Of a stretch of 64,000 bases of DNA, positions 36,651 to 46,717 are shown in pieces. Numbering within the stretch: position 1 is the first letter of the stretch; each line of letters opens with the position of its first letter. The notes beneath the pieces are model-generated. The model had not been told where the DNA came from. It did not search any database and saw only the letters and a list, made by a program, of their open reading frames with translations. A program made the position numbers and the translations under genes. Source of the stretch: Sipunculus nudus (lineage: Eukaryota > Annelida > Sipuncula > Golfingiida > Sipunculidae); contig CM049319.1 of NCBI GenBank assembly GCA_026874595.1, forward strand, positions 39,875,473 to 39,939,472. The letters run 5' to 3'.

Positions 36651-37495
36651 TTATGCTAGGTGCTTAAAATCATGTTTTCGGCCCATAGGTCACAAAATTT
36701 TAGGTAACAATGACCTAATTTCAGGTTTCCCTGGATGTATTGTTAGTTGTTTTGAAGTTTAACAGATACGATTTGTGCCCATCTGACATTTAGGGTGCTC
36801 ATATGACATCTTTTCCTTATAGGTTGCTGAATATATGTCACAGTGACCTAATTTCACTTTTCCAAGGATATTTGCCTAGGACTTTCCTAAAGATATGTTA
36901 GAGAAATCTAGGCCGTAAGGATATAATTTGTGCCCCGTCTGACTGTCTAGGTGCTCAAAATCATGTGTTTGGCCCATAGGTCACAAATTTTGATCACCAT
37001 GACCTAATTTCAGGATTACAAGGACATTTGCCTAGAACCTCCCAGGATGTTGCATTAGAAGATTCTAGGCTTGACAGATACAATTTGTGCCCTTCTGACA
37101 TTCAGGGTGCTCAGATGACATCTTTTTCTTATAGGTCGCAGAATATAGGTCACAGTTACCAATCTCAAGTTTCCAAGGACATCTGCCTAGGACCTCCCTC
37201 AAGTTAGAGGATTCTAGGCCTAATGGATACAATTTGTGCCCCATCTGACTGTGTGAGCTAGGTGTTCAAAATTATGTTTTCAGCCAGAAGGTGACAAAAT
37301 ATAGGTCACCATGACCTAATTTCAGGATAACAAGGAGATATGCCTAGGACCTCCCTGGATGTATAGTTAGAAGTTTCTAGGTCTAACGGTTTAATTTGTG
37401 CCCTGTTAACGGCCAGACAACCAGACAGCTGGACAACCGGATGAACACTATAGTGATCACTATAGCTCAGATGACTTACAGTCAGCATAAAATTA
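36651..37495 (+). mobile_element. PAL-A-type element with about 150-bp units
   Basis: Five or so alternating units hold TTTCGGCCCATAGGTCACAA, TGACCTAATTTCAGG, GGACATTTGCCTAG and ACAATTTGTGCCC. It ends with CTATAGCTCAGATGACTTAC then AGTCAGCATAAAATT, a worn PAL-A terminus, preceded by a perfect 18-bp palindrome at 37448-37465. The 5' end is not visible. Confidence 0.65.
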
Positions 37496-37660
37496 ACACA
37501 TTTTAAAGATGGCCACCAAAAAGGTATTCAGCTGGGCATGCTGCACGTCCATCACGTTTTTATACAGTTCAGATGCCGTAGTAACTGAAAAACATAACAG
37601 CATTTACTTCTCTCATTCGGTAGTCCATCCAATTTTTTTGGTGTCTGGCTCATGGACTAC

Positions 37661-37843
37661 CATGCCCACAGGACCATACAACATACAATCAGAGGGATGA
37701 CCCATAACTGACCTGCTGCCATGCCCACAGGACCATACAACATACAGTCAGAGTGATGACGCATAACTGACCTGCTGCCATGCCCACAGGACCAGGACCA
37801 TACAACATACAATCAGAGTGATGACCCATAACTGACCTGCTGC
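37661..37843 (-). repeat. 59-bp triplication of the exon-1 splice-donor region
   Basis: Three tandem units start at 37661, 37720 and 37779 (spacing 59; the last carries 6 extra bases, AGGACC), and the fourth copy from 37844 is the real exon. On the minus strand each unit contains exon-like GTGGGCATGGCAGCAG, donor GTCAGTTATG and 30-odd intron bases. Possible donors are therefore at 37836, 37771 and 37712; only the first keeps the reading frame into the last exon. Confidence 0.85.
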
Positions 37844-37996
37844 CATGCCCACAGGACCAAACAACACACCACCAAGCACAGTTGTTGTGAAAGCAATAGC
37901 ACCGCCCTTAAGTGTCTCCTTCACCATGACTTGCATGTTAGCATCCTCAGCTAGTGAAGCAAGAAGGCTGACCACATCCTCCACATCCAGGGGCAT
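37837..37996 (-). CDS. C19orf12: C19orf12 homologue, first coding exon
   Basis: This minus-strand exon encodes 53 full codons plus one base. It begins M-P-L-D-V-E-D-V, then an L-L-A-S-L-A-E-D helix and M-V-K-E-T-L-K-G-G, and enters the glycine-rich membrane hairpin (V-L-G-G-V-L-F-G-P-V-G-M-A-A-G) that continues as G-A-V-G-G in the last exon. This order is the hallmark of the C19orf12 family. I chose the ATG at 37996, which sits in ACCATGC. An in-frame ATG four codons upstream (38008) is possible, but TTGCAG just before ACCATG looks like a splice acceptor, so a 5' UTR exon may lie further right. The donor is CAG|GTCAGT. A (TA)n run abuts the start, and donor copies lie just inside the intron. 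Confidence 0.88.
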
Positions 37997-38008
37997 GGTC
38001 TGCAACAT

Positions 38009-38017
38009 ATTTATATA

Positions 38018-38081
<64 letters not shown>
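38009..38081. repeat. (TA)n microsatellite abutting the C19orf12 exon
   Basis: An almost pure TA repeat of about 70 bp ends a few bases upstream of the candidate acceptor/start on the minus strand. Length polymorphism here could affect splicing or translation initiation. Confidence 0.95.
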
Positions 38082-38082
<1 letters not shown>

Positions 38083-38473
38083 TTGAGCATACACCTCAAC
38101 ATTCCATTTCATGTGAAGTATTATTTCTGAATGTAGAAATTTTATTTTCCTAATGTGTAACCAAGGGAAGCATGCTCTGTCAGCTGCATTTACTGATGAT
38201 CCATGTATATGGAAACAAAATTCCAGTTAAATGTTCAGTTCCCTCTGTAAACTTCTGAAAGGACAATGCCATCAGCCATCCCCATCTATTACCAAACATC
38301 TAAACAACCATTGCAGCTATCATCATGAAATTCTGCAGACTTAATAGTTCTGCTAATGTAGGTAGCAGTGGGTTAAGTGATTTGATGTGTTTATGTGTAT
38401 CCAAGCCATTTCTTTGAAAGTTCCTAATGAATTTCGAAATAAATTTATGGAAGGATGTCCTGACAAAAGAAGA
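38082..38473. other. sequence upstream of the C19orf12 exon
   Basis: Non-repetitive, AT-rich sequence with no ORF. It may contain intron or promoter of the minus-strand gene. I see no clear TATA box or upstream exon. Confidence 0.5.
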
Positions 38474-38581
38474 ACTAGGGACCCATGGGCCTCGACGCTC
38501 AGCTGAATTTGTCTAGAAGGATATTTAAATGAGATTTTAAATTGTGGGTCCTGTGACCTTAATCCATGACCTTGTAACCAA
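38474..38581 (+). mobile_element. PAL-A 5' fragment
   Basis: ACTAGGGACCCATGGGCCTC then GACGCTCAGCTGAATTTGTC, the 20524-type 5' end, interrupted after 108 bp by PAL-E. Confidence 0.7.
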
Positions 38582-40926
38582 ACAAGGCCTACAGGCCTAA
38601 TGCGAACCTAGGCAAAGTGTTTGAGTATGAATGGAGGTTTATTTTTAAAATTTAATATTGATCCTTTTAAGTCCTGTATATCTGCCTTAGTCATTATGAT
38701 TTCAGCAAAATGGACATTTTGGACCTGCAAGTTTCAGTAGGACATTTTAAAACTAGAATAATATGGGTAGTCAACAAGCGACTATGTGTATCTGCAGAAA
38801 TCGGAGTGGGACGGGTGAATGAGGCATGGATTAAGTGGCAAGGGGAATAGAATTAGGTGTGTTGCATATTAGCATGGATGTCTGCAGCATGAACGTGAAT
38901 GTAGGTGGTGCCACCTGTAAAAAAATTGAGAAAACTGTCCAGATGAACCGATGGATGCTGTGCATACGTGGTTGCAGGTGGCGCCACCAGTTTTGCCTAA
39001 GATGAAGAGCTATGCGAGATCTATACACATGCAAAATTTTGGCCCAATCGGTCAAACCTTTCCCGAGATATGAGCTTGGATGTCTGCAGAGTAGACGTGA
39101 ATGTAGGTGGCGCCACCTGTCATAAAATCGAAAAAGCTGTCCAGGATGTATTAACCTGCAAAATTTCAGGTGGATAAGTCAAACCACTGCTGAGATATGA
39201 GTGATATTATCCCAAGGCAGATGAACAGATGGGTGCTGTACAATTATGGTTGCAGGTGGCGCCACGAGTTTTGCCTATGATGAAGAGCTATGTGAGATCT
39301 ATTCACATGCAAAATTTTGGCCCAATCGGTCAAACGGTTCCCCAGATATGAGCTTGGATGTCTGCAGAGAAGATGTGAATGTAGGTGGCGCCACCTGTCA
39401 TAAAATCGAGAAACCTGTCCAGGATGTATAAACCTGCAAAATTTCAGGAGGATAAGTCAAACCCCTGCTGAGATATGAGTGATTTTATCCCAAGGCAGAT
39501 GAACAGATGGGTGCTGTGCATTAATGGTTGCTAGTGGCGCCACGAGTTTTGCCTATGATGAAGAGCTATGTGAGATCTATACACATGCAAAATTTTGGCC
39601 CAATCGGTCAAACGGTTCCCGAGATATGAGCTTGGATGTTTGCAGCGTAAACATGAATGTAGGTGGCGCCACCTGTCATAAATCGAGAAAGCTGGTGGAT
39701 AAGTCAAACCACTGCTGAGATATGAGTGATTTTATCCCAAGGCAGATGAACAGATGGACGCTGTGCAAAAATGGTTGCAGGTGGCACCACCATTTTAAGT
39801 GTATGTTATAAAGCTATCAAAGGGCTACATTTGTGCAAAATTTTTAGCCTGATCGGTCAAATGGTTCCCCGAGATATGCGGGTTTATGTGTGGAAACAGA
39901 CGCACAAATGGACACTGGGCAGCGAGGAAAGGTCAGAGGCCAACCAAAAATGAGGGCGCAGCAGTTCACATGTGACCTGATGATAAACCCAATTCGCTTA
40001 TAATGCAAACCAAGTTTTTTCAAACAGTTGAAAGATATAGTTCCAATAATCTTGGAATTCTGCATCTAGACATTGTGTCTAGACGTCTAGACACAGCGTC
40101 TAGACATCTTGACACATTGTATAGACACCCGCTAGAGCCAGGTCAGCTGCCATGGTGATGTCTGGACCGGACCTGTTTGTACTGCGTGACCTCTTGACTT
40201 GGCTGCTGAAACTCAGCATGTTGTCAAATCTGTTTTCAAACACAGAAAGCCTTTTTCAATTAGTTACCATGCTTTTTTTAAGCTGTATTTACCCAATCTA
40301 TTCTTATAAAACTGACAGAACCCTACCATAGAATAATTCTTGTAAAGATTAAACCAATCAGCTTCACAGTTTCATCATAAATCAGTGTATAAGCTAGAAG
40401 AGTTTAAAATTACATTTTCGCTTGTAAAAAACACATCAATGTAGGTGGCGCCAACAATACCTAAATTTCAAATATGACATATGTGACAAACATTGGTATA
40501 AAATTTGGTGATTATAGCTCTAGCCGTTTCTGAGATTTTAATTTTAGTGTGCTTTTTTGGACAGATGACTAAGTTCAACTTCCTGTAACTCGGCTGAAAA
40601 TCTCCAAACTGGAACCATTCGAACAAACTTGAGATAGATTGTTCCAGGGATCATTTTTTGTGAAATACTGGACAATTTGGCTGGACAGTTTCGGAAAAGA
40701 AGATTTTTAAAGCTTTTTTAGCTTTTTCCCTATAAAATCTAAGAAAATGCAGTTAGAAAAAATTAACAAAATAGGATCCAGTTTTTCAGATGACTGATTA
40801 TTTGCAAACAATTAGGTGATGCTAGCTTCCGCCATTTTTGAGATAGCTATGGTTAACATAAAAACTACACACGACGCACATCGCACAACGGAGCACCATC
40901 ACATAAGCTCACAGGTTCGCTAAAAA
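38582..40926 (+). mobile_element. PAL-E element, complete ends
   Basis: The 5' end is ACAAGGCCTACAGGCCTAAT then GCGAACCTAGGC, and the 3' end GCTCACAGGTTCGCTAAAAA. The core contains 278-bp tandem units (38895-39790), a TCTAGAC palindrome cluster near 40068-40110, and TTCAAACAGTTGAAAGATAT. CACACGACGCACATCGCAC precedes the end. Confidence 0.8.
38895..39790. repeat. 278-bp tandem units with a 12-bp palindrome
   Basis: TGAGCTTGGATGTCTGCAGA recurs at 39071, 39350 and 39627 (periods 279 and 277). Each unit carries two boxes near GGTGGCGCCACC, exact at 39107-39118, 39384-39395 and 39662-39673, plus GGCCCAATCGGTCAAACGGT. Confidence 0.9.
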
Positions 40927-41806
40927 GCAATAAGATAAAACTATGAAAAGTGAGCTTTATGTGATTAGCTGATGCATCTTTTATAGAATTCCTTATATCT
41001 ACATGTGGAAATAAAATTTTGTTTATAAATTTCAGCTTCTAGGATACCATACCGCTTTAAATGTTAACATCTTAACTACTGGTGTAATTACTGGCTTAAT
41101 ATTCTAGAGCCAGAGGACAAGACTCAAAATAAGGGGATATCATATCTCTGCCAAAGAATCCCAAGAATTTCCATGGTCAACCCTACCAGAGTTAGCATTC
41201 TGTATCTAAATAAGAAATTGCCAGAACACAAAGGTCTGATAAAACTTAATCTGTTGAGCATGAGGAGTCCTAAAAGTCTTTATGTTTATTAAAACTATTT
41301 ATATGATATAGTTCTACTTGTCTTAATGTACCAGATACAAACCTAACATTTTTATCAATTAGAATTGAATTTATACCTAAAATAGAAGTAATATAAAGCG
41401 GGCCAAAGTAACCCCAGGTTAGAGGGCAAAAGTTACCCTGGTGAAAAAAACAGGTTTAAAAGCATTAAATTACAGTTAAAATAAATCTGTTTTCACATAG
41501 ATGTATCACTTACACCATGGACAGTATTAAAGAAACAGCACAAAGGTGATTGCTTTTCATTTATTCGGTGTAGCATTAAAAGTTTGCATAGATGTGAAAA
41601 AACACAGATCTGCTAAACCTTCAGGAACTTACAAACTGTGAACTACAAACTTACTTATATTTAACCATATAGAGTATGTATGAAAGAAAAGACTTTACTC
41701 TTTTTGAAGGAAATACATATAATCAGTTAAATATAATCTAATACCATGAAGAGTTGTGTTAAAACACTTTTTTTGAGGTGGGCCAAAGTTACCCTCCAAG
41801 GGCCAA
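40927..41806. other. gene-free stretch
   Basis: Mostly unique-looking AT-rich DNA. Two short segments resemble each other (GGGCCAAAGTAACCCCAGG at about 41400 and GGGCCAAAGTTACCCTCCAA at about 41780). No gene or element end is seen. Confidence 0.55.
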
Positions 41807-42006
41807 ACTTGAGTTTTATCCATAAACTAATTTTTCAATGGATGGGCCCTGTGACCTTGACCTAGTCATCCCAAAATCAAAAGGAACCTTCTCCATTGGC
41901 AGGTAGGCCACATGGAAGAAGGAAGGTTTGGGATGAAAAGTTTGAATAAAAAAATGTAACCACAATTTTTTTCAGTGGGTCCTGTGACCTTGACCCTTAA
42001 CCATCA
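41807..42006 (+). mobile_element. PAL-A 260-bp-type core fragment
   Basis: TATCCATAAACTAATTTTTC, GGAAGGTTTGGGATGAAAAG and GTCCTGTGACCTTGACCC match units at 20.6-22.9 kb. No ends are present. Confidence 0.65.
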
Positions 42007-42011
42007 CATTA

Positions 42012-42402
42012 TGTAGCGTGTTTGGGGGCAGGGTACCAGTCTAATTTGAGAGGGGGGGCCAGTCTACATATAACATTGTCAGTACGTAGTTCTCTGGTGT
42101 GAGCCAGCGAGCGGGAGTGGATTTTGGAATGCAGGGCGGTGTGAGCCAGGAGCCAGGCTTGACGGAGGTTCCATTCTAATGTTGCTGTGTGGGACACGCA
42201 GCAGGCCGCTGTGAAGTGGCAGTTTAGATAAGTATTTAAGTGTTGTATTAAACTTATTTTTACAGTTGACCTGTGTTAGTTGTGTCTGCCTCTCACGGGA
42301 AATCCCCTTCCCCTAGGCTAAAGCCCGGTTTATCGCTCAGTCAGAAAGCTTGCGGGGTATATGTACCTCCCCGAGACTTGGGAAGTCGGAAAAATTGGTA
42401 CA
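42012..42402 (+). mobile_element. solo LTR (391 bp) with CATTA target duplication
   Basis: Starts TGTAGCGTGTTTGGGGGCAG and ends AAAAATTGGTACA; the extreme termini TGTA/TACA are inverted repeats. It is flanked by a perfect 5-bp CATTA duplication at 42007-42011 and 42403-42407. AAGTATTTAAGTG and ATTAAA at about 42230-42250 are possible TATA and poly(A) elements on the plus strand. No internal region remains. Its GC content is higher than that of its surroundings. Confidence 0.7.
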
Positions 42403-42407
42403 CATTA

Positions 42408-43386
42408 TGCACACTGATGTATTTATTTTTTAAGACATAAATATTATAAATTTGCAAACAACAAATATCTGAAAATAACATTTGATTTAGAATTCAAAAT
42501 TTTAAATTGCACCATTATATATCCATAACTTGGCTTATATAATAACAAATTATGCATACTGATGGGTTTAATTATATTTTGATTCCCTAAAATTATTTAA
42601 TAGGAAACTGATTTCTTTTACAAGGCAACATATGCTACAAATGTTACCACATGGCATCTTCTGGATTACTCCTTATTTTCTAGCTTTATTTTCAAATTTT
42701 GAGATTTTAACAGATTGAATCCTTATGTGAACCTGCTTTGAAAATTAAATCAAAAGTCATTAAAGGAAAATATGTGCCACGGCCAAAGTTGGGCAAAAAT
42801 TAAGGTACTGATTTTATATTTATACTAATTACTTTACAAATTGCAAATTTCAGATCTAATTTTGGTAATACAACTGTATCTTGATTAAATTAAGTTATAT
42901 TCTTGAAAAAAAAGTCTAGCTATAACAATTCTCATGTAACTAGTAAGTGAGCAAATATCTTTCATGTTTTTTTTTTTACAATTTGCATTATGTTTTGGCC
43001 CATAATAATTTACACAACATAATTTACACAACATTAAACTAATTTCTGGTATGTATTTAGGAAATTTATAGAGGAATGGTTATATTAAATATGATCAATA
43101 TTAGGTCAGTGGATTTGATATTATGCAGTCTTGAAGTGTGAAAATGGGTTTTTTATAGAAAATTAAGGTTTTTCCTTAAGTAATATCTCAAAGGACGAAA
43201 GTTGTAGTGACCAAATTCTTGGAATGGTAGGAGATTGTGGGGACAACTAACTGTATGCTGAATTTCAGATTCATAGGTCCAAGGGTTTCAAAATGTGCCA
43301 GTTTAACACAACAACAGATGGACAGACAGTCAACAAACAAAGGACCATCGCTATAGCTCAGTTAATTATAGTCAGTTGAGCTAAAA
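42408..43386 (+). mobile_element. PAL-A 3' half
   Basis: Collinear with 17200-18414: AATTATGCATACTGATGGGTTTAATTA, CATGGCATCTTCTGGATTAC, AATTAAGGTACTGATTTTAT. It ends GCTCAGTTAATTATAGTCAG then TTGAGCTAAAAA. The 5' part is missing, perhaps through the rearrangement next to the solo LTR. Confidence 0.7.
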
Positions 43387-43471
43387 ATGGACAGACAGAC
43401 TGAGGCAGGAAAATATATAAGATGTTTCAATTATTAAACAGTGCTTACAGGAAAACAAAAATTCATTCATA

Positions 43472-43608
43472 ACTAGATATATCTTGGCACTGCAGGTGCC
43501 ATATTATCCCCAGACAATTTAGCCCCCCCCCCCCTTTAAGAAGAGCCCCCCCCCCCCCCCCATCGTCAGCAGCATATACTGATACTTGGCAACTCTTTAT
43601 TGACTCTA
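43472..43608 (+). mobile_element. PAL-C 5' fragment
   Basis: ACTAGATATATCTTGGCACT-GCA-GGTGCC then ATTATCCCCAGACAATTTAG, cut short after two long C-runs by a PAL-A start, exactly as at 29585. Confidence 0.7.
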
Positions 43609-46074
43609 ACAAGTGACCCATGGGTCATGATGCTCAGCTGACTGACATGTTGACAATATGTCCTTGCACAGGCAACTAATTAAGATAGTGTAATTGCATC
43701 ATTGTTCATGTATATTAGCTTAAGTTCATCAAGACCCATAAGCACAACAAATTGATGACAATCCAACCAGCCTTTCCTGAGGAATCTGGCAATTTGTGTG
43801 TATTTTGCATTATTTCTGGGGTGCTCAAACATACCCCAAAACCCTGAGAATATAGGTCACAGTGACCAAATTTCAGGTTTCTGGGGAGAACTTTTGAGGA
43901 ACTCTCAGGATTTCAAGTTAGAAGATTCTGGGCCCAATGGTTATGATTTGTGCCCTACTTTGGTATCAAATTTTCAATTATTCTGAGGGGTGCTTTTAAG
44001 CCCCACAGCTCAGAAAAAAATGGGTAAAAGTGACCTAATTTCACGTTACCAAGGAGACCTTTAATGGACCTCCAAGGATTTTAAGTTAGTAGATTTCAGG
44101 TCAAATGGTTATGCTGTGTGCCCTGCTTGGTATCAAATTTTTCATTATACTGGGGGTGTTTATAAGTCCCATAGCTCAGAGAATATGGGTAACAGAGACC
44201 AAAAATTCAAGTTTCCATGGATATTTTTCACAGACCTCCCTGGATGTCAAGTTAGATGATGCTAGGACCAATGGTTACAATTTGTGCTTTGTTAACGGAT
44301 GACCTCATCTTTAAAGGTCTAAAAAATGGAGAAAAGAGTGTTAAAACTTTTAAAAAATCCAGGTGACCCCACCAGCCTGCAAGAACTGATGAAACACTCC
44401 ATGAGGAATATGCATGCAAAGAATAAGGGTGATATTGCATTAGTTGGTCAGATACTGGAGCATTTGTATCAACTTTTTAGTTATTCTGGGAGGTACTTCT
44501 AAGCCCCATAGCTAGGAGGATATGGGTAACAGACCTGATTTCTGGTTTCCATGGAGATTTTTATGGACCTCCCAGGATTTCAAGAAAGAAGGTTCCAGGT
44601 CAAATGGTTATGATTTGTGCCCTGTTAACAGACAACCACATCTTTGAAAGTCTCAAAAATAAAGACAACAATATGAAAAATTCAAAAAAGGCCAGGTTGC
44701 ACAACCAGTCTGCAGGAACTGATGAAACACTACATGATGCATATGCTTGCAAAAAAATCATGCCGATCAATGCACTAGTTGCTAAGATACTAGAGCTTTA
44801 GTATCAATTTTTAGTTATTCTTAGGGGTACTTCTGAGCCTCATAGCTTGGACAATATGGATGACAGAGACCTATTTTTAGGTTTCCAAGGAGACTATTCA
44901 TAGGTCTTCCTGCATGTCAAGATACTTGATTCTAGGTCCAGTCATTGCAATTTGTGCCCTGTTAACAGATGACCACATTTTTAAAAGTCTCAAAAAAAGA
45001 GAGAAAAAAATTGTAAAAAATCGAAAAAAATACAGGTGGCGCCACCAGTCTGCAGAAAATGATGAAACACTACATGATCAATTTCTATGCAAAAAATCAT
45101 GGTGATCAATGCATTATTTGTTCAGATACTTGAGCTTTTGTATCAAATTTTTCATTATTCTAGGTTCCTAAGGGGGGTATTTCAGAGCCCCATAACTTGA
45201 AGAACATGGGTAACAAAGACCTAATTCCAGGTTTCCAAGGAGTCTTTTCATTGACCTCTCTAGATGTAGAGTTAGAAGATTCTAGGTCCAGCGGTTATGA
45301 TTTGTGCCCTGTTAACAGCTGACTGCATCTTTTAAGGTCTCAAAAATAGAGAAAAAAAATTGTAAAAAATCGAAAAAATACAAGTGGCGCCACCAGTCTG
45401 CAGAAAATGATGAAACACTCCATGATCAGTAACCATGCAAAGAATCATGGTGATCAATGCACTAGTTGTTTAGATACTTGAGTTTTTGTATCAAATTTTT
45501 CATTATTCTGGGGGGTACTTCCAAGCCCTATAGCTTAAAGAATATGGGTAACAGAGACATAATTCCTGGTTTCCAAGGAGACTTTTTATTGACCTCTCTG
45601 GATGTAAAGTTTGAAGATTCCAGGTCCAGCAGTTACGATTTGTGCCTTGTTAACAAATGACCGTATCTTTTAAGGTCTCAAAAAAAGAAAAAAAATAGTA
45701 AAAAATCAAAAAAAATACTGGTGGCGCCACCAGTCTGCAGAAAATGATGAAACACTCCATGATCAATTACCATGCAAAAAATCATGGTGATCAATGCATT
45801 AGTTGTTCAGATACTTGAGCTTTTGTATCAAATTCTTCATTATTCTGGAGTGTTTCTTTGGAGCCCTATAGCTTGAAGAATATGGGTAACAGAGACCTAA
45901 TTCCAAGTTTCCAAGGAGATTTTTCATGGACCTCTTTGGATGTAAAGTTAGAAGATTCCAAGTCCAGTGGTTACGATTTGTGCCCTGTTAAAGGACAGAC
46001 TGCCGGATGGCCAGATGGCCGGATGACCGGACAGCCGACGGACAAAGAGTGATCGCTATAGCTCAGATGACTTA
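43609..46074 (+). mobile_element. PAL-A tandem-core element, 3' end truncated
   Basis: The 5' end is ACAAGTGACCCATGGGTCAT then GATGCTCAGCTGACTGAC. Seven units of about 330 bp carry GGTGGCGCCACCAGTCTGCA (exact palindrome at 45035-45046 and 45720-45731) and ACAGAGACCTAATTCC. It ends with GGCCGGATGACCGGACAGCC and half of the terminal hairpin (GCTCAGATGACTTA), where the retroelement remnant begins. Confidence 0.8.
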
Positions 46075-46078
46075 CTCA

Positions 46079-46356
46079 GATGAGTTATTAAATAAGGCTA
46101 GGTCCTTTCAAGACTCCTGCGAGGAGTATCCTCTAAATAAGGCTAAGTCCTTTTATGACTCTTGCAAGAATATTTCAAATGAGGCCAGGTCCTCTTATGA
46201 CAAACTGAAGTTTGTTTCTGCTGAGGAAAATTCCTCTGTTGACTCCCATGAGGAGTTTGATTGTAATAAGGATGTAAATTCCTTTAGTGACTCTGAAAAA
46301 GAGTTTATTACTGACACTGTCAGTTCTTTGTTTGATGAAATTGAGGTAGTAGATTC
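46079..46356 (+). pseudogene. retroelement gag/linker remnant, left half
   Basis: An open stretch of about 92 codons is rich in S, D, E, K and N (for example S-F-Y-D-S-C and F-S-D-S-E-K-E-F). It is cut by the hAT-type element at 46357 and continues in the same frame at 55115, where it leads to a retroviral-type aspartyl protease segment. I read it as the gag-protease linker of an old LTR retroelement. By itself this half has no diagnostic domain. Confidence 0.5.
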
Positions 46357-46717
46357 AAGGCTTGGGTCAAGTACATGGGGTCTGTACTCAGTACAAGTAA
46401 TTCAGCTTTTGACAAATATAAGTACAAGTACAGAAATATTTAGGTGTACTTGAGTACAAGTTCAAGTACAGGAGTCTGTCCTTAAATAAAAGTACTTTCA
46501 TCATTTAATTCATTCAATTAAAGAACACAAAAATGTTCTGAATGTTCTTTTATTACTCAAAAGATCTGCTCACAGGGAATACTGCCATTACCCCCATTAC
46601 TCAGCAGTTTAGAACTGAAAATCTAGCTAGCAACAAATTTCTATCAGTCTGTCATAGTGATAAAATATTCTGAACATCACAAGGTTTCCTCATCCTGTGT
46701 TTATGGTTAGTAGATAT

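Larger units (their letters stand above)
20474..37836 (-). other. 17.4-kb phase-1 intron of C19orf12 homologue
   Basis: Bounded on the minus strand by donor GCAG|GTCAGT at 37836 and acceptor TTTTCTACAG at 20474. The intron is made almost wholly of PAL-A to PAL-E elements, many of them nested, and contains no other recognisable gene. The nearest element begins 50 bases from the acceptor. Confidence 0.8.

Noticed and set aside
38009-38081. TA run as a replication origin or promoter
   Set aside because: A plain microsatellite explains it; nothing else points to an origin.
6731-43620. GACCCATGGGTC palindrome as a transcription-factor site
   Set aside because: It sits at a fixed place at the 5' end of each PAL-A copy, so it is part of the element's terminus.
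30743-45660. Dozens of 60-80 codon ORFs inside PAL elements
   Set aside because: The same repeat gives ORFs in different frames in different copies, with no conserved start or domain.
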